NCBI RefSeq assembly: GCF_010183535.1
Contig: NC_071330.1
Span: forward strand, 3,515,717-3,579,716
Reading direction: 5' to 3'
Origin: Caenorhabditis remanei
Lineage: Eukaryota > Nematoda > Chromadorea > Rhabditida > Rhabditidae
Length of the DNA stretch: 64,000 nt
Part shown: in pieces, positions 1-11,300 of the stretch
How the letters are laid out: every line of letters starts with the position of its first letter
Numbering within the stretch: position 1 is the first letter of the stretch
Made by a program: the position numbers and the translations under genes
Notes under the pieces: generated by a model
Database searches by the model: none
Seen by the model: the letters and a program-made list of their open reading frames with translations, nothing else
Told to the model about the DNA's origin: nothing

Positions 1-2
1 AA

Positions 3-1349
3 AAAACTGAAGCGGAAAACCTCGGATTCTCATTATTCGATACCAGAAATTTTGATGCTCATGTTCAAACTATGAAATACGGCTTTTTTATTTATAAAAT
101 GTCTTCATTTAGAAGTCAAGTGCCTGCATCTTCATCTCAATTGGCTCAGTAAGTATAATTGGAAAATATTTCCTAACAGAAAATTTCAGGCATCTTCAAT
201 CTGTGTATGGAAAACAATCTGCTCTATCTGCGTAAGTTGTAAATTGTCGAGTATTGCACTGTCTCCCAGGCCCCAAAGAGAACTGCAAGGATAATTTTGA
301 TCAACTTTCACAAAACGAAATTTTTGAGAAACTTGTAGAAACTAAGATTTTTCTATTGAATGGGTGGATAATGCATTCAGATTATCTCTAAAACTGAAAT
401 TTTCTTACTTCCGACCTTGAGCTTTACGTTAAGTACTAAAGTAGTAAAGTTTCACACCTGCAATTTTCTCAAAAATTTGGTTTCGTGATAGTAGATCAAA
501 AACTTCCTTGCAGTTCTTTTTGCAGACTGGGAGACCGTGTGTTGCAATATTTTTCAAAAACGTCATTTAACGAATTTTCAGTCATATCGCAAAAATCAAG
601 GGACCAAGACAATCACCGTGAGTAAAGAACAATTCTGGTTTATTTCCCGATTCCGTTCGAGAGATGTTTCACTTATGTGAGATTAATTAAAATTGTGACA
701 ACAAACCTGTTTGAAAACTGAGCACACGGAGAAGTTACCAATTTAAGAGGCGATTTTTGATGGACTACTTTGAGTTATGAAAAAACAATCTAATTAGTAT
801 TTTTCAGAACTCGCCTTAATGCGAGGAAAGTTAAAAGCATTCGAAATCATGTTTGGGAAAGAGATGCAAACAAAAGACGTTGTAGTGCGTCGAGGCCTAG
901 CAGACTTCAGAACCGAAAATCTCATGTAAAAACCAGATAGCAAAAGACTAGCCTTTTCATCAAAATATTTCAGGTTGACCTTGCTCATCTGGCTGGGTTT
1001 TTTTTGTCTGTGATGGGCTTGAATTTGGGAATCTTAGGAACAATGGACATCGCTGAAGTAAAATCTATTGGAATACCAAAACCTGTTCTATTTTGGACCG
1101 GTGTCGCTACAGGACTGCTTGGAATTGTCCTTCTCATCATACCCGGTTTCATCGTTAGTTTATGCCACATTTTTTTCTAGTTTGAGAGTGTCACATGTTC
1201 ACTCACCGTGATACTTCGCGAAGTCAGAGTTGAATTTTGATTTTCAATTTCAGAACTTCTGCACGGAAAATGTTCGTTGTCTTACCTGGTTGAAGCTGAA
1301 ATCTTTTTGTTTGATCTTCATCTGCGGACAAGTTGAAGTTGATGATTAA
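3..1349 (+). CDS. Two-membrane-segment protein, 5' end outside window
   Basis: Exons 3-148, 190-231, 582-617, 808-925, 974-1153 and 1254-1349 join into one open frame of 205 codons plus TAA. The frame is already open at the window edge, so the true start is probably upstream; in-frame ATGs at 72 and 99 are alternatives. Donors are GTAAG or GTGAG-like and acceptors TTTCAG. The first half is polar and basic (exon 4 is rich in Arg, Lys and Ser). Exon 5 encodes two hydrophobic stretches, around AGFFLSVMGLNLGILGT and VLFWTGVATGLLGIVLLIIPGF, separated by about 15 residues, which suggests a membrane hairpin. The last exon is Cys-rich and ends in an acidic tail. I do not recognise the family; the two-helix layout recalls small TMEM proteins but this is only inference. 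Confidence 0.7.
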
Positions 1350-1397
1350 AGTTAAACTGATTACTTGTTTTTATTTTAACGATTCTACGATTCTATG

Positions 1398-1403
1398 AAT
1401 AAA
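1398..1403 (+). terminator. Polyadenylation signal AATAAA
   Basis: AATAAA 49 bases after the TAA of the two-membrane-segment gene; normal 3'UTR length for a nematode gene. Confidence 0.7.
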
Positions 1404-1775
1404 ATTCGTTTACAAGCAAAGGAAACTTACGATATATTACCACAAGAAACGACTAGCGCCCCCCGCTTCCCAGCGGGCTCCTCTAGACGGGCTTTGCCTT
1501 GTACGCAGTGTTAAGCAAGCTTTGAATTTTTGATCTACGACCATTTTGTAGCAAATGACTTGATTTCTGATTTTATGTGACCCGAGCAAGCATCAATTCA
1601 GTATCGTTCGAATGGTGGTAAGATGATGGTTCTACGACAATTTTGAGCAGAATTATGAGGGTTTGGAGACACCGCTTTTTTTATTATATTTTATTTGAAA
1701 CGAAGGAACAAGTCACTGACACGTTACATTCAGAAGAGGAGTTGAGTGAGATTTAAATTAGACCGGGTCACAGAA

Positions 1776-2270
1776 TTAGATGGTATGGGTATTGAGGGTA
1801 AGATATTTAGTAAGATTTAGTTTGGCAATATTAGATTCAAAACACCGGGAAGAAATTTTAACGGGGAAAACATGTTCAGGAAGTTCATTCCAATTTAATG
1901 CACGATTACCAATGAATTGTGAACGTTGATTGGATGTATTCTTTAAGGCGCACCGAATGTAATATTTGTGCCTACGTAAGTTGGCGACATCAGGATAATA
2001 CGTACGAAGGTTATCATAAGTGCATATCTCCTTAGATATGAGGGATTTGTATATGCACAGTAGGTCATTAATAAGTCTCCTATATTCCAGTGATTCCAAC
2101 TTCCAGGTTTCCAGACAATCAAAATACGATATGTAGCTCATATTGAACTTTTTGTAACATCGATATAAAAATGATTTCTGGAGCGATTCCAGCTTCCGAA
2201 TCATAACTTTTGTTATAGGTGAGAACACAACGGTGCCATACTCGATTATTGACCGCTGGCTCTGTCTGTC
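1776..2270 (-). pseudogene. Non-LTR retrotransposon reverse transcriptase, C-terminal remnant
   Basis: On the minus strand an open stretch of about 165 codons reads like the end of a LINE (CR1/jockey-type) reverse transcriptase: RSIIEYGTVVFSP, then IRKLESLQKSFLYRCY, a stretch with LESLEYRRLINDLLCIYKSL, and near the end NRALNWNELPEHV. These blocks are typical of the region after the catalytic domain, where the RT chain ends. No catalytic YxDD, endonuclease or ORF1 is visible upstream; the sequence before 2270 loses homology. It is a 5'-truncated dead copy, which is the usual fate of LINE insertions. Confidence 0.75.
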
Positions 2271-3768
2271 GAAAAAATTTCTATAATTTTTCTAATTTTT
2301 TTCATTTATAATTTTGCACCCACTTCCATTCTTCTCTTCTCCGCCCCCATCATCAATCGCGTCTGTTGTATAACAAAATGTAAAAAGTGTGAATAAGTAC
2401 ATTTGTGAGATTGTCCGGGATTTTCGAGAATTTCAGAGAATCTCGGTTTTTGTAGGGATTTTCTAGGCCATGGCCTAAAAAATCTGTAGCTTGAAAACCA
2501 AGATTTTTCCTCTGAAACTTCTGGAATTTCTCTGACAAAAATTAGACCATGCTAGACTACTCGCTTTTTTGCTCTCTCTCCATCCCCATTGTGTTTTTCT
2601 CTTTTTTGTTCTTCAAATTGCTCCATCCATCAATTTCCCCCCATGCATCCCAACTCACCACCAATCAATTTTCATCACATCAATACACAAAAGTAGAAAA
2701 GTGTCGTGATTTTGTGTCGTGTTTTTTCAACGCAAATCGCTTCTAGATGGTTTCATTTCAGTAGACGCCCCGCCCCAGTTTTTTGTGCACTCATCACCCA
2801 ATTTACTCAAGTTTTTTCGTCGAAAGCAAGCTCTTTATTTTAGCGACAGAGCGTTTTTTTTGCTTTAGTCCTTTTTTCGGTGAAAATGGGCGGAGTTTAG
2901 AGTTTTGGCAACTTTGTTTTTTCCAACTTTCTCCCGCCTTCAGAAGCCCCGCCCATTTTCCCGATATCTCGAGGCCCCGCCCCTTTTCGTCGTGTCACAA
3001 GTCTCGAATGGACCAAACTCTCCATTTGCTCAATTTTCGAATCATTCAGACTTTTGACAGTTCTTCATCATTTTACCCAATCATTTGCTAGATAGTCCTC
3101 TATCATTTTAGCCCCGCCCCCCCATTTTTTTTCAGAACCCGGTGTTCGTAAACTGATACTTTTTTGTTCATTTTCCCTGCGTGTCTTATTAATTTTTAAT
3201 GTCATCCAATTGGTTTTTTGTCCCCTTCAAAGTAGATTCATAGATTCATGTAATCTTGCCCGATTCTCCACCCACCACCCCGAAAATCTGAATCTTTTTC
3301 AGCATTTCGGTGCGGCATCATATGTTTAATCATCTCCGTAATTTGTCTATACTACTACCATAATCTCTTCGATTTCTTCTTCTTTTTTCTCCTTCTCGTG
3401 GCCCGATTTATGTATTTTCCAACCCCCTCTCCTCAAATCACCCATTTTTTGTTCTCCTTCTCTGTGAATCTACTTTTTTCCTCTCGATTGTCTTCTCCTC
3501 CTTCCTCACCCCGACTAACTTTTTTTTGATTATTTATAAAATACACACAGCGTCGAGCGCGCAACTCTCGAAAAACCCCCCAATCCTGTCAAATGTTTAA
3601 AATTTTTCCCGATCACTTTTAATCAGAATTCCCCACCCAACTCATTTCGTGTATCACTAGTTGCGAAAGTGGCAAGAGACACTCGAAATGAGTTTCCCGT
3701 CTGAAAAATGTTTTTGAATCTTGATGTAACCAATAAATTTCTCCAGTTTTAAATTACACACATAATAC
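2271..3768. other. Non-coding interval with GC-box-like motifs
   Basis: About 1.5 kb without a supportable exon. It is T-rich with pyrimidine runs. The motif GCCCCGCCC or a near match occurs near 2767, 2946, 2974 and 3111. Since the flanking genes (LINE fragment aside) point away or end here, it is probably intergenic; a promoter for an unseen gene cannot be excluded. Confidence 0.4.
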
Positions 3769-3774
3769 TTTATT
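3769..3774 (-). terminator. Polyadenylation signal AATAAA (minus)
   Basis: TTTATT on + is AATAAA on the minus strand, 63 bases past the stop of the MSP-domain gene. Confidence 0.6.
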
Positions 3775-3836
3775 TTTTCCTATTTTTCCTTGTTAACCCT
3801 TTTCAGATGAGATTTCATTCCTCCGATTCAGGTGAT

Positions 3837-5644
3837 CTATGTCTGAATCGTGGAGCCACCACACGGAGTCGCCTCGAGACACACATTGACTTCTTTGCTC
3901 TTCTTGCGTGATGCCTGAGTACGACAACTCTTTGCAGATCCGCCACTTCTCGACGCAGAACGACGAGATCTTATCGATTGCTTCTCGAGTGGCTTCTCGG
4001 GTCCACCGCACACATAGTTTGTCAGCCAGCATCCCTTGTTCTGTTGTCCACGTTTGTATTCCTCAACGAATCCAGTCATCGAACCAATTGGAGCGGCAGT
4101 GACCACGTCTGGAAGAAAAAATAATGAAATTTGGGGGCGGAGTCGGGGAGCTTATAATCTACATAACATAAAGCTATTCTTTTTTGGGATGAGATTTTGA
4201 GTGGGATATTTGAAAACGGAATAAAAAAAGTTGTTTCCAAACTGATTTTCAGAATTCGACAGTGTGCCAAAACAAGAAATAGCGTGGAAAATGGAGGGAA
4301 TCAAAACCGGGCAGTCTCAAGAGGATTACGGTAGAGCGCAGTTGTTAAGGACCTCCACAGCAGTGCGAGGTGTAAGCTGGCGTAAACGCGCTTCGTCGCA
4401 AAACGGTTAGCACAGTGCAAAAAAGACTTGGCTGAGTGCCAAATTTGAGTTTACCGTACATTTGTCGTGTCTTTGATATAAACCGCGGCGCGTACGCAAC
4501 GCGACTCGGATAAAATTCAAATCTTTTCGTTGCGGACCTTACGCCTGGCAACCCAGTGAACCTCCAGAGCTAATAGTTTCATAGGGTTTTCTAGTAATGG
4601 GCGTTTCTCGGATAGCTTTGGTGCTATTCAAATTTTGAAAATGGTTTCAGAACTCTCAAAACTCTCATTCTAACTGGTAAGCTATGGTTACGAAGATTCA
4701 GAATCTCTTTTCAAATTTTGATTAGCGTCCAAGTGAACCGAGTTACGTGTCTTCTAGTAGCGTTAGAAAAATTTTGAAAATAGATTCAGAATCTTCGCGG
4801 CTTCATCTTTCCGGTCAACTAATGTTTTCGATGGCTTTCAACAGTATGGATAAAGTAATCTGATGTCATTCAGTATTAGCGCTATCAGTCTGCAAGAACA
4901 GGAGGTCTGGCGTTCTGAACTCGCTAAGAAAATTATATGGCCGGAAAGCTAGCGTTTAGAGAATTCTAAATCAAGTTTCAAACATCGATTAGAGCCATTT
5001 TGAACCGAGTTACAAGATTTTTATCGGCCCTGCGCTTATAGCTCAACACGTTATCTTTGTATCTCGGCTCAGTTTCGTCCTACTCACAATCTGAAAAGCA
5101 ATCTCACCTTTCTCAATATTGATGGCAGTGAGTGTATCCAACTCCTCCACATCAACCGGATGATCAGACGACTCGATACATGTGGCACTTCCCGGCAGAT
5201 TGATGATCGTCTGTGGAGCCGAGAACTGCTCCGTGAACATGACGGAAAGAGAGAACGCCTCCTGACACGAGGTACCTGCCACCGTCTTCTGATCGATAAA
5301 TTGTTTCAGATTCTTCGCATAGATTGGCAAGACGAATCCCTTGATCGTCAACTTGGTTCTGTCCCATTGAGAGATTTTCGACGAGTTGACACGAAACTGA
5401 ATGACTCGATGAGAAGACGGAGGGAAACGGAACACGTTCGTTGGAAACGAGATGGCCTCGTTGGAGGAGATCAACTTGAGAATGAAGTCCTTGCCGGTCG
5501 TGTTGCGAAGAACGAGAGTGCGTTGAACAAGATCACGACTTGTTGATATGTGCACTTCCGTTGGATTCGATTTCTTCAGTCTGTAAGGATTCGGAGGGAT
5601 TCAGATATGTGGATGGTACGTCAGGAGGAAACTCACGAAGTCAT
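3837..5644 (-). CDS. MSP-domain-like protein with Cys/Ser/Arg-rich tail
   Basis: Exons 5644-5637, 5580-5108 and 4108-3837 give 250 residues with total length divisible by three. The start ATG lies in an 8-base first exon; splicing completes MTSLKKSNP. Residues about 5-95 resemble a major-sperm-protein (immunoglobulin-like) domain: a short strand, LVLRNTTGKDFILKLISSN, a Pro-rich turn FRFPPSSHRVIQFRV, then DRTKLTIKGFVLP. Such domains act in sperm cytoskeleton or as VAP-like binding modules. The middle is without recognisable motif. The last exon is rich in Cys, Ser, Arg and Lys. The 1 kb intron carries repeat copies. A MITE sits about 230 bases upstream. The family call rests on motif pattern only; the exon chain itself is well supported by phase. 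Confidence 0.7.
4321..4555. repeat. Dispersed repeat family C, copy 1 (with fragment of family A)
   Basis: Inside the large intron of the MSP-domain gene. The block 4414-4523 (AAAGACTTGGCTGAGTGCC followed by a CG-rich core with ACGCAACGCGACTCGG) recurs at 61413-61531 in an nlp-10 intron. The left flank contains GGTAGAGCGCAGTTGT, the arm motif of MITE family A. Confidence 0.75.
4556..5040. repeat. Intronic repeats of a TTTTGAAAATxGxTTCAGA motif
   Basis: Rest of the intron. The motif ATTTTGAAAATGGTTTCAGA and variants recur near 4632, 4700 (inverted) and 4770, with GAACCGAGTTAC at about 4737 and 5001. Looks like a decayed palindromic element. Confidence 0.4.
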
Positions 5645-5870
5645 CGTAGTTACTTGGAGAGAGGGAGAACTGGCGATTCGAGTTGTCCTAAGTGTCGAGA
5701 ATAACTGATTTTGTGATCGATCGATCCTTTTATGGCAATTTTGATTTTTATGCAGAGGTCAAGAAAAGAGGGCAGTGGGGTTGGAGTATCAGAGGGAGGC
5801 TAGTTCACGTTTAAAGTTTTCGCGGCGCGTTGAAAAATGCCGGAACTTTAAAAAAAATTGATTCCGGTAG

Positions 5871-6013
5871 TATTAGCACGACACGCTTCTTACAACCGCG
5901 CTCTACCGTAACGATAGAAAATTCCGTGCGAAACTGAGAGATTGAGAGAAAAAGAGACATTTCTAAAGGGGGTTTCGGTTGAGCGCAGCTGTAAGAACTG
6001 TGCCGGGCTAATA
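5871..6013. repeat. MITE family A, copy 1
   Basis: 143 bp element with inverted ends TATTAGCACGACACGC and GTGCCGGGCTAATA. Arms contain CTTACAACCGCGCTCTACCG and its complement-like GAGCGCAGCTGTAAGAA. The middle holds GAGAGATTGAGAGAAAAAGA. It lies upstream of the MSP-domain gene. Many copies in this window. Confidence 0.9.
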
Positions 6014-6113
6014 GCACTTCCCACTTTTGGAGATCACAAAAAGTTCAAAAAATGTGTTTATTAGTTCTTAATTAGATACAATTAATGACATACAGGTATT
6101 TACTATTATATTC

Positions 6114-6302
6114 CTAATCGTGGTCGGTCGATTCTCTTCCTGCTCGATTCCTGCTCGATTCCTCTCGATTCCAACACCAATTCTTCCCGAGGCAGAGATC
6201 GTTTATCCATTCAGACATAGAATCGAATGGCTCGATCCTCGGATCCCCGAGGAGATGCCGATCCGATGGCTGAACGGATCCCTGAGGAACACCAATTGCC
6301 AT
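6114..6302 (-). CDS. Doubtful 62-residue open frame with gene-like flanks
   Basis: ATG at 6302 to TAG at 6114. A TTTCCCACAG acceptor-like sequence lies 13 bases upstream and AATAAA (TTTATT on +, 6057-6062) lies about 55 bases past the stop, so a trans-spliced mini-gene or last exon is conceivable. Against it: an in-frame stop sits just before the ATG, the acceptor lies in a sequence (GATACTGTGGGAAA followed by GGGCGGGGCTTGG) duplicated at 6467, and the composition is odd. The start IGVPQGS recalls an RT motif but the rest does not follow. Confidence 0.2.
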   Translation of the reverse strand: MAIGVPQGSVQPSDRHLLGDPRIEPFDSMSEWINDLCLGKNWCWNREESSRNRAGRESTDHD

Positions 6303-6369
6303 CCTCTATGGGATACTGTGGGAAATGGGGCGGGGCTTGGGATGGTACGGTCTCTGCTGCACTATATTT

Positions 6370-6880
6370 CTCATGTGGAAAATCTATTATGGATAACTTT
6401 CACTTTAATAGCAATTCTCACAATTCCGCTCCACCGTAATCCTCTTGAGAAATATATAATTTTTCTTTGATACTGTGGGAAAAGGGGCGGGGCTTGGAAT
6501 AGGTGGGGTCTGTTTCCTTTTTCTTCATTTTGATCCAATTTTAATCTGCCGAGATTCACAACTATCAAAAAATGAATGAATTTTAAAAATTTCAGAAATT
6601 TAACTTTTTTTAGTTAATGTTCATCGATATCCTCCCGAACTTTGAAAGGGACGTTCGTTTCCCACGACAATCGATCAATCATCTGCTCATAGTCATTTCA
6701 CAGTTTCCCACGATCACGAACGACCACGTTTCCCACGAAGAAAGATAACATAGTTGTTTATGCGTTACAGTAAGAGAAGATTACGCATTCATGTCATTCC
6801 ATGATGTTCTCACACTACAGTGACTGAGTAGTCGATTTCACCGACATCTTCTTGCTAGCGTTTTTATTTACACCCATTAA
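6370..6880. other. Non-coding interval before small + gene
   Basis: Holds a family-A-like fragment near 6410-6445 (CACAATTCCGCTCCACCGTAA), the duplicated GGGCGGGGCTTGG motif, and then A/T-rich sequence likely to be the promoter of the gene starting at 6940. Confidence 0.4.
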
Positions 6881-6939
6881 TTTCTTTTTTTGTGATAGAT
6901 CTTTCCTTATTACTTTATTTTAGAACACACCTAGCCAAC

Positions 6940-7334
6940 ATGAGACCGTGGAACGCAATTCACGTCCCAGTGTGCAAAATATGCCCTTGGGTGAGTTTTT
7001 CATTACATTTTCCATTCTTAATTCCAATAAATTCCAGGATATTCACAATCGAGAAGAATGCACGGAGCATTACGAGGAAAACGAGAAAGAAAGAGCTCGT
7101 CTGGAACATATCGAAGAGATCGAAGAGATTCGATATGTTATAACATTCGAAGATTGGAGGAACGCCCTATGGGGAGGACCTTTGGCAGTTCCTAAGGAGG
7201 AGAGCAAGACGAAGAAGAAGTTTGGCAAGATCTGGGGAAAGATCAAGACGAAATGCAGGAAAATCATAAATAAACTTTTCCATGTCTTTCGTTATCTTCT
7301 TGTGACCGTAGAGACTCGTCTGTTACTATGTTGA
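6940..7334 (+). CDS. Small charged protein, 115 residues
   Basis: Exons 6940-6990 and 7038-7334, joined across a 47 bp intron with GTGAGT and ATTCCAG. The ATG is 17 bases after an acceptor-like ATTTTAG, which suits trans-splicing. The N-terminus has Cys residues (VCKICPW, Cx2C). Residues about 20-50 are strongly acidic and helical (EENEKERARLEHIEEIEEI), then FEDWRNALWGG, then a Lys-rich segment and a hydrophobic amphipathic end with LFHVFRYLLVTVETRLLLC. No family recognised. AATAAA at 7543. The protein may be nematode-specific; the splice phase and composition support it being real. Confidence 0.6.
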
Positions 7335-7542
7335 AACTTTTTTTTTTACCTGATGCTCAATACTTACCCAGCCGGTCCATCACTTCCCCTGTCAAATCAC
7401 CTCTCTCGCTTTAAAGCCAAACCTACTTCTAGTAAATCTTGGTAAATATCTGACCCTTCACCCTCATAATTACTAAGTCTCCTTTTGTTCACCTTTTTTT
7501 TGCATTGTGTCACTGATAATGTTTTCTTTTGTTTTTGATGTT

Positions 7543-7548
7543 AATAAA
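7543..7548 (+). terminator. Polyadenylation signal AATAAA
   Basis: AATAAA 209 bases past the stop of the 115-residue gene. Confidence 0.55.
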
Positions 7549-7871
7549 GTTTAGTACATACCTCTTTCTCTTTTTTTAAACTTAATAGAAGATGTATTGT
7601 CCAACGCCTACCGTAACCCTAATGGTTGCGTTTATCAGTGGAATTCATAAGACCAAAGACATTCCCGCCGATTGTGTGTTACAAAACCTGAATGAAGTGC
7701 TCGCGTAGTGATTTCTAGTTCGATTTTAAGGTACATTGAATTAATAGACATCTAGGCACGCTCAACATAAAACTTGAAAAAATTCCGTAGAAAAGCCATT
7801 TCTCAAAAGGATTTCTATGGAGCGCAGTTATAAATACTGTGATTCGCTGGTGCCTTAGTCCCTTCGTGTAT

Positions 7872-8150
7872 GTTAAAATTGTTGAAAATGACCAACTTTG
7901 AGAGTGTGTCATGGTATCACTGATTGTCCCAATAAGTAATTTTTTTGTGGATTGTACAGTTCAAATGTAGAGCTCCATTTTTGTAGTTGACAACTTTCTT
8001 GTACAATCACTTCCTAGAGAGTTATGGTCGTTTTAAGAGGACAGCTCGAAAATCGCACTATTTTTCACTGAAATGTGTCGATTATGGGCAACACTATTGA
8101 CGACACTTAATAAACAGCAAACTTCAAAACCTGATACCATACCAACAGCT
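7872..8150. repeat. Dispersed repeat family E, copy 1
   Basis: CAACTTTGAGAGTGTGTCAT, then TTTTTGTAGTTGACAACTTT and AGAGAGTTATGGTCGTTT, in the same order as at 28560-28960. Lies between convergent genes. Its left flank 7795-7860 carries a family-A-like arm. Confidence 0.75.
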
Positions 8151-8202
8151 ACAGTACCCCGCAACATCATCACCAAACACCCTAAATTTGTCAAAAACCT
8201 GT

Positions 8203-8208
8203 TTTATT
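8203..8208 (-). terminator. Polyadenylation signal AATAAA (minus)
   Basis: TTTATT on +, 97 bases past the stop of the four-membrane-segment gene. Confidence 0.65.
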
Positions 8209-8304
8209 ACAAGAACAAAAAAAACACGATCGAATTTGCGTAAAATCATAATTATCTGTCTGAATTCATCCCGTTTTCACTCGTTTCCTATTTTATGATT
8301 TCAT

Positions 8305-11300
8305 CTAGAAGAGATACTCGTCGCCCATCTCGAATTCGTGCATTTGTGGCGAGTTCTGGAATGAGTTTTAGTGAGGCAAGAACAGAAAATAATAATAATA
8401 ATCGAAGAAACACATACCGCAATAGTGAGGAGAGCAGTGAGACCATCGGCAAAAGCGGTGAAGAGAATGAAGAAGAAAAGGCCGAATCGCTCTTTCACTG
8501 AGATGTTCATTATGGAACACGGGTGGTCTCTGGAAATGGTACATGAATTACGACAAGAAATCAAGTCTGTCTTTCTGTATGTCCAGATGTCCGAAAAGTT
8601 TTCTTTTGAATTGCTAACAGAAAACAAGCTATACATACGTCAAGTGAGTTTTCTAGAAGACTATGTCTTTGAAATCCGGGATTCTCTACACAGAAAGTCC
8701 ATATGAAGCATCTGCGCTCTAGTAAAATCAGCGCGAATTTCAAAAAGTTAAAATGGCGAAAAAATTGAAGGAAAAGTGAGCTTCATTCAAAAAATTTAAC
8801 TCCCTATTGCTCGTCAACGTTATAAACACGCGATTTGGCTGAGCGGCAACTCTATTGGCAGCTAGCAAGGCTGTCAAAAAGGCCGTGGGCCGATTCTATA
8901 TCTCAGTTCCCAGCCATGGAAAATTTTCGCTTCTTCAGGCGGCCTTGTAGAGGACCAAAAGATTAGTCGATGTAGAAAAATTCAGCCCATTTGGTTAATC
9001 CGCGGCCTCGACGGACCTAAAAGAAGAGGGCCGCGGCCGGCCGTGCGACAGCCTTGGCAGCTAGCCATGTGGTATGCAAACGCGCTTCACAAGACTTCCG
9101 ATTCCGCGGGAAAATAGTTTGAATTTATATGGATAACCCTGCGTGCATGGTTTTTCTCTTTTTTGTCCGGAGTCCGTGGGCAATCACACGTGACGATTAC
9201 TTGGCCCATTCATTTTGCAAACTTTTTTGATGTCTGTCTGTCGATATTTCCGGGTGTTCAGATGTCCGCCTCAGGAGACATCTGGGGCTTTCATAAAATA
9301 TTCAGAATTTGGATCTTCTGGATCGCTCCTTTAAAGAAGACGATTTTCAAAAATTTTCCAGATTTGCCTGTCACTTTTTTACTCATAACTCCCCCCAGAT
9401 GTCCTCAAAACAACAACTCACACTGAACAATCCTCTCCACCATCCTTTGCCATCAAAACTATCGCAAATACCAGTTTGACGAGTGATAGTGTCAACTCGA
9501 ATCCCAGCATTGCGAATACCACTTCTGTAATTTTTCTTCCTTAGTTTTGTCAAGTCCTCTAACAGAAAACTCACTAAGCGTCGGCTTTATTCCATGATAA
9601 ATCGTGATGATTATGAGTACCAACTCAGCACATCCAAATGCTAATATTGTGAAGAAGAATGAGTTGTCGAGGAGGATTACTGAAAATTTCGAGCATTTAA
9701 AGTTTTTAATAAATTCTCAATGGAGCACATTTGCAATTTTTTTTGCGAATTGCTAGTGCGCTTTAATGAACTGTTGTTTTACGGCATTTTTGAGCAATTG
9801 CGCTCCGTTGAATTCAATTTTTAGCCTGCGTATCGAACGCGCTCTAATAGACTTGGAGGTAAATTCAAAAATTAGTTTTTCAATTTGCTGTTTCGTTGTG
9901 GTATTTTGATACGCAGCTTAATCGACCAATTTTTGAGCCCATTTATGTCAGTATTCTCGTATTTTTGGTCACTTTTTCGACTGTCGCGCGTTCAGATCAA
10001 TTTTAGAAAAAATTGATTAAAATTTGTAAATAAAAAATTGATTCTGAATTTCGGGCTATAATGTTTGCCGGTTTCAGCGAAGCGCGGTTGACTCACTCCC
10101 TACCCGTGTTTTGGGGGTTACTTCACAATGAAGCGCATTTTCCTGAGTTCCATTTAAGTTGCAAATGCGCTCAACTGTTGTCAACTATTTCCCTAAAGAC
10201 AAATTTGTCGACAACTGAAAGGCTGAATGAGGAGCCCCACATGGTTTTCCCCGCAAAACTAGGCTCATCATCGCCTTACTAATCTCTTATTTCAATATTG
10301 TTCCAATCTGTTCACTAATTCACTTTATTTATCTCTTTTTAATCACCTGTTATCAGGAATATTCAATTAATTATAATTCAAATTACCGCCCTTAATTCCA
10401 TTTTGTCAGTAAACACGCTCTGTCGCTCAGCGACTGAACCCAACTCTCCTCCGCATCAACACTATCTCGTTGCCGGCAGCCGCGACGCGTGTCCGCGTAG
10501 CGGTCGACCGCGCATCTCGATTCTATCTCGTTCAACGAGAGAGACTAGTACTTCTATCTTTTGTTAGAATGCGTGAGAGTGAGAGATTTCCACGGCGAAA
10601 TAGATCCTTATAATTTTCCAGGACTATTTCTAGCCAATTAAGCGCGTACTGACTTAAGGAAATACCCAAAACTCTCTTATTTTGGGCCCTTTAGGCCAAT
10701 TTAAGCGATCCGCGGTTGTGACCGCTCTATTGTCTACTATTCGACCCGCGGCACTTCCTGAAGGACGCTTTCTAAATATATCTATCTGTAAATTATCTAA
10801 ATCTTTCGTAAATAAATGGGTCACTGTCTTAACTTGTGTTCTGTTGTCGCATCGCTCATCCTCACACTTATAGCCGTTTATTCGCACATTTATAACCAGT
10901 TAGGGAAGATTTTATCCGGAGCGGGTCTGTCTCCGACCGCAATTATGGCCCGCCTCCACATCAACGGTCTTGCGGAAATTTGAAAAAAAACTCACTGGAA
11001 ACAATAAGAAGCACTAAATAAACGATGAGTGTCACCGACTTGATCCCAATCAAAAACGCGCTAAAACCCATCAACGTCGACGTCCGAACCTCCTCCTCGA
11101 TTGTGGACTCCGGCACATGCTCGATTTGCTCCAGAATATTTGACGTCGATGGTGTCCATCTGAAACAGAATATGTATACATATGTAGAGGAAGGCGTGGT
11201 ATCGAGTTTCGTGTCGAAAGGTGAAAAGTGGTGAGAGACTTACTCAACACTCCCGTAATCTCCTCTTTCTCTACAAGAAAATTTGCTATAGGATTTTTTG

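Noticed and set aside
1440..1520. CCCCGCTTCCCAGCGGG hairpin as an rRNA fragment
   Set aside because: Too short and no flanking rRNA similarity that I can see.
6114..6302. IGVPQGS as evidence for a reverse transcriptase
   Set aside because: The downstream residues do not continue the RT pattern, and no other RT block is nearby.
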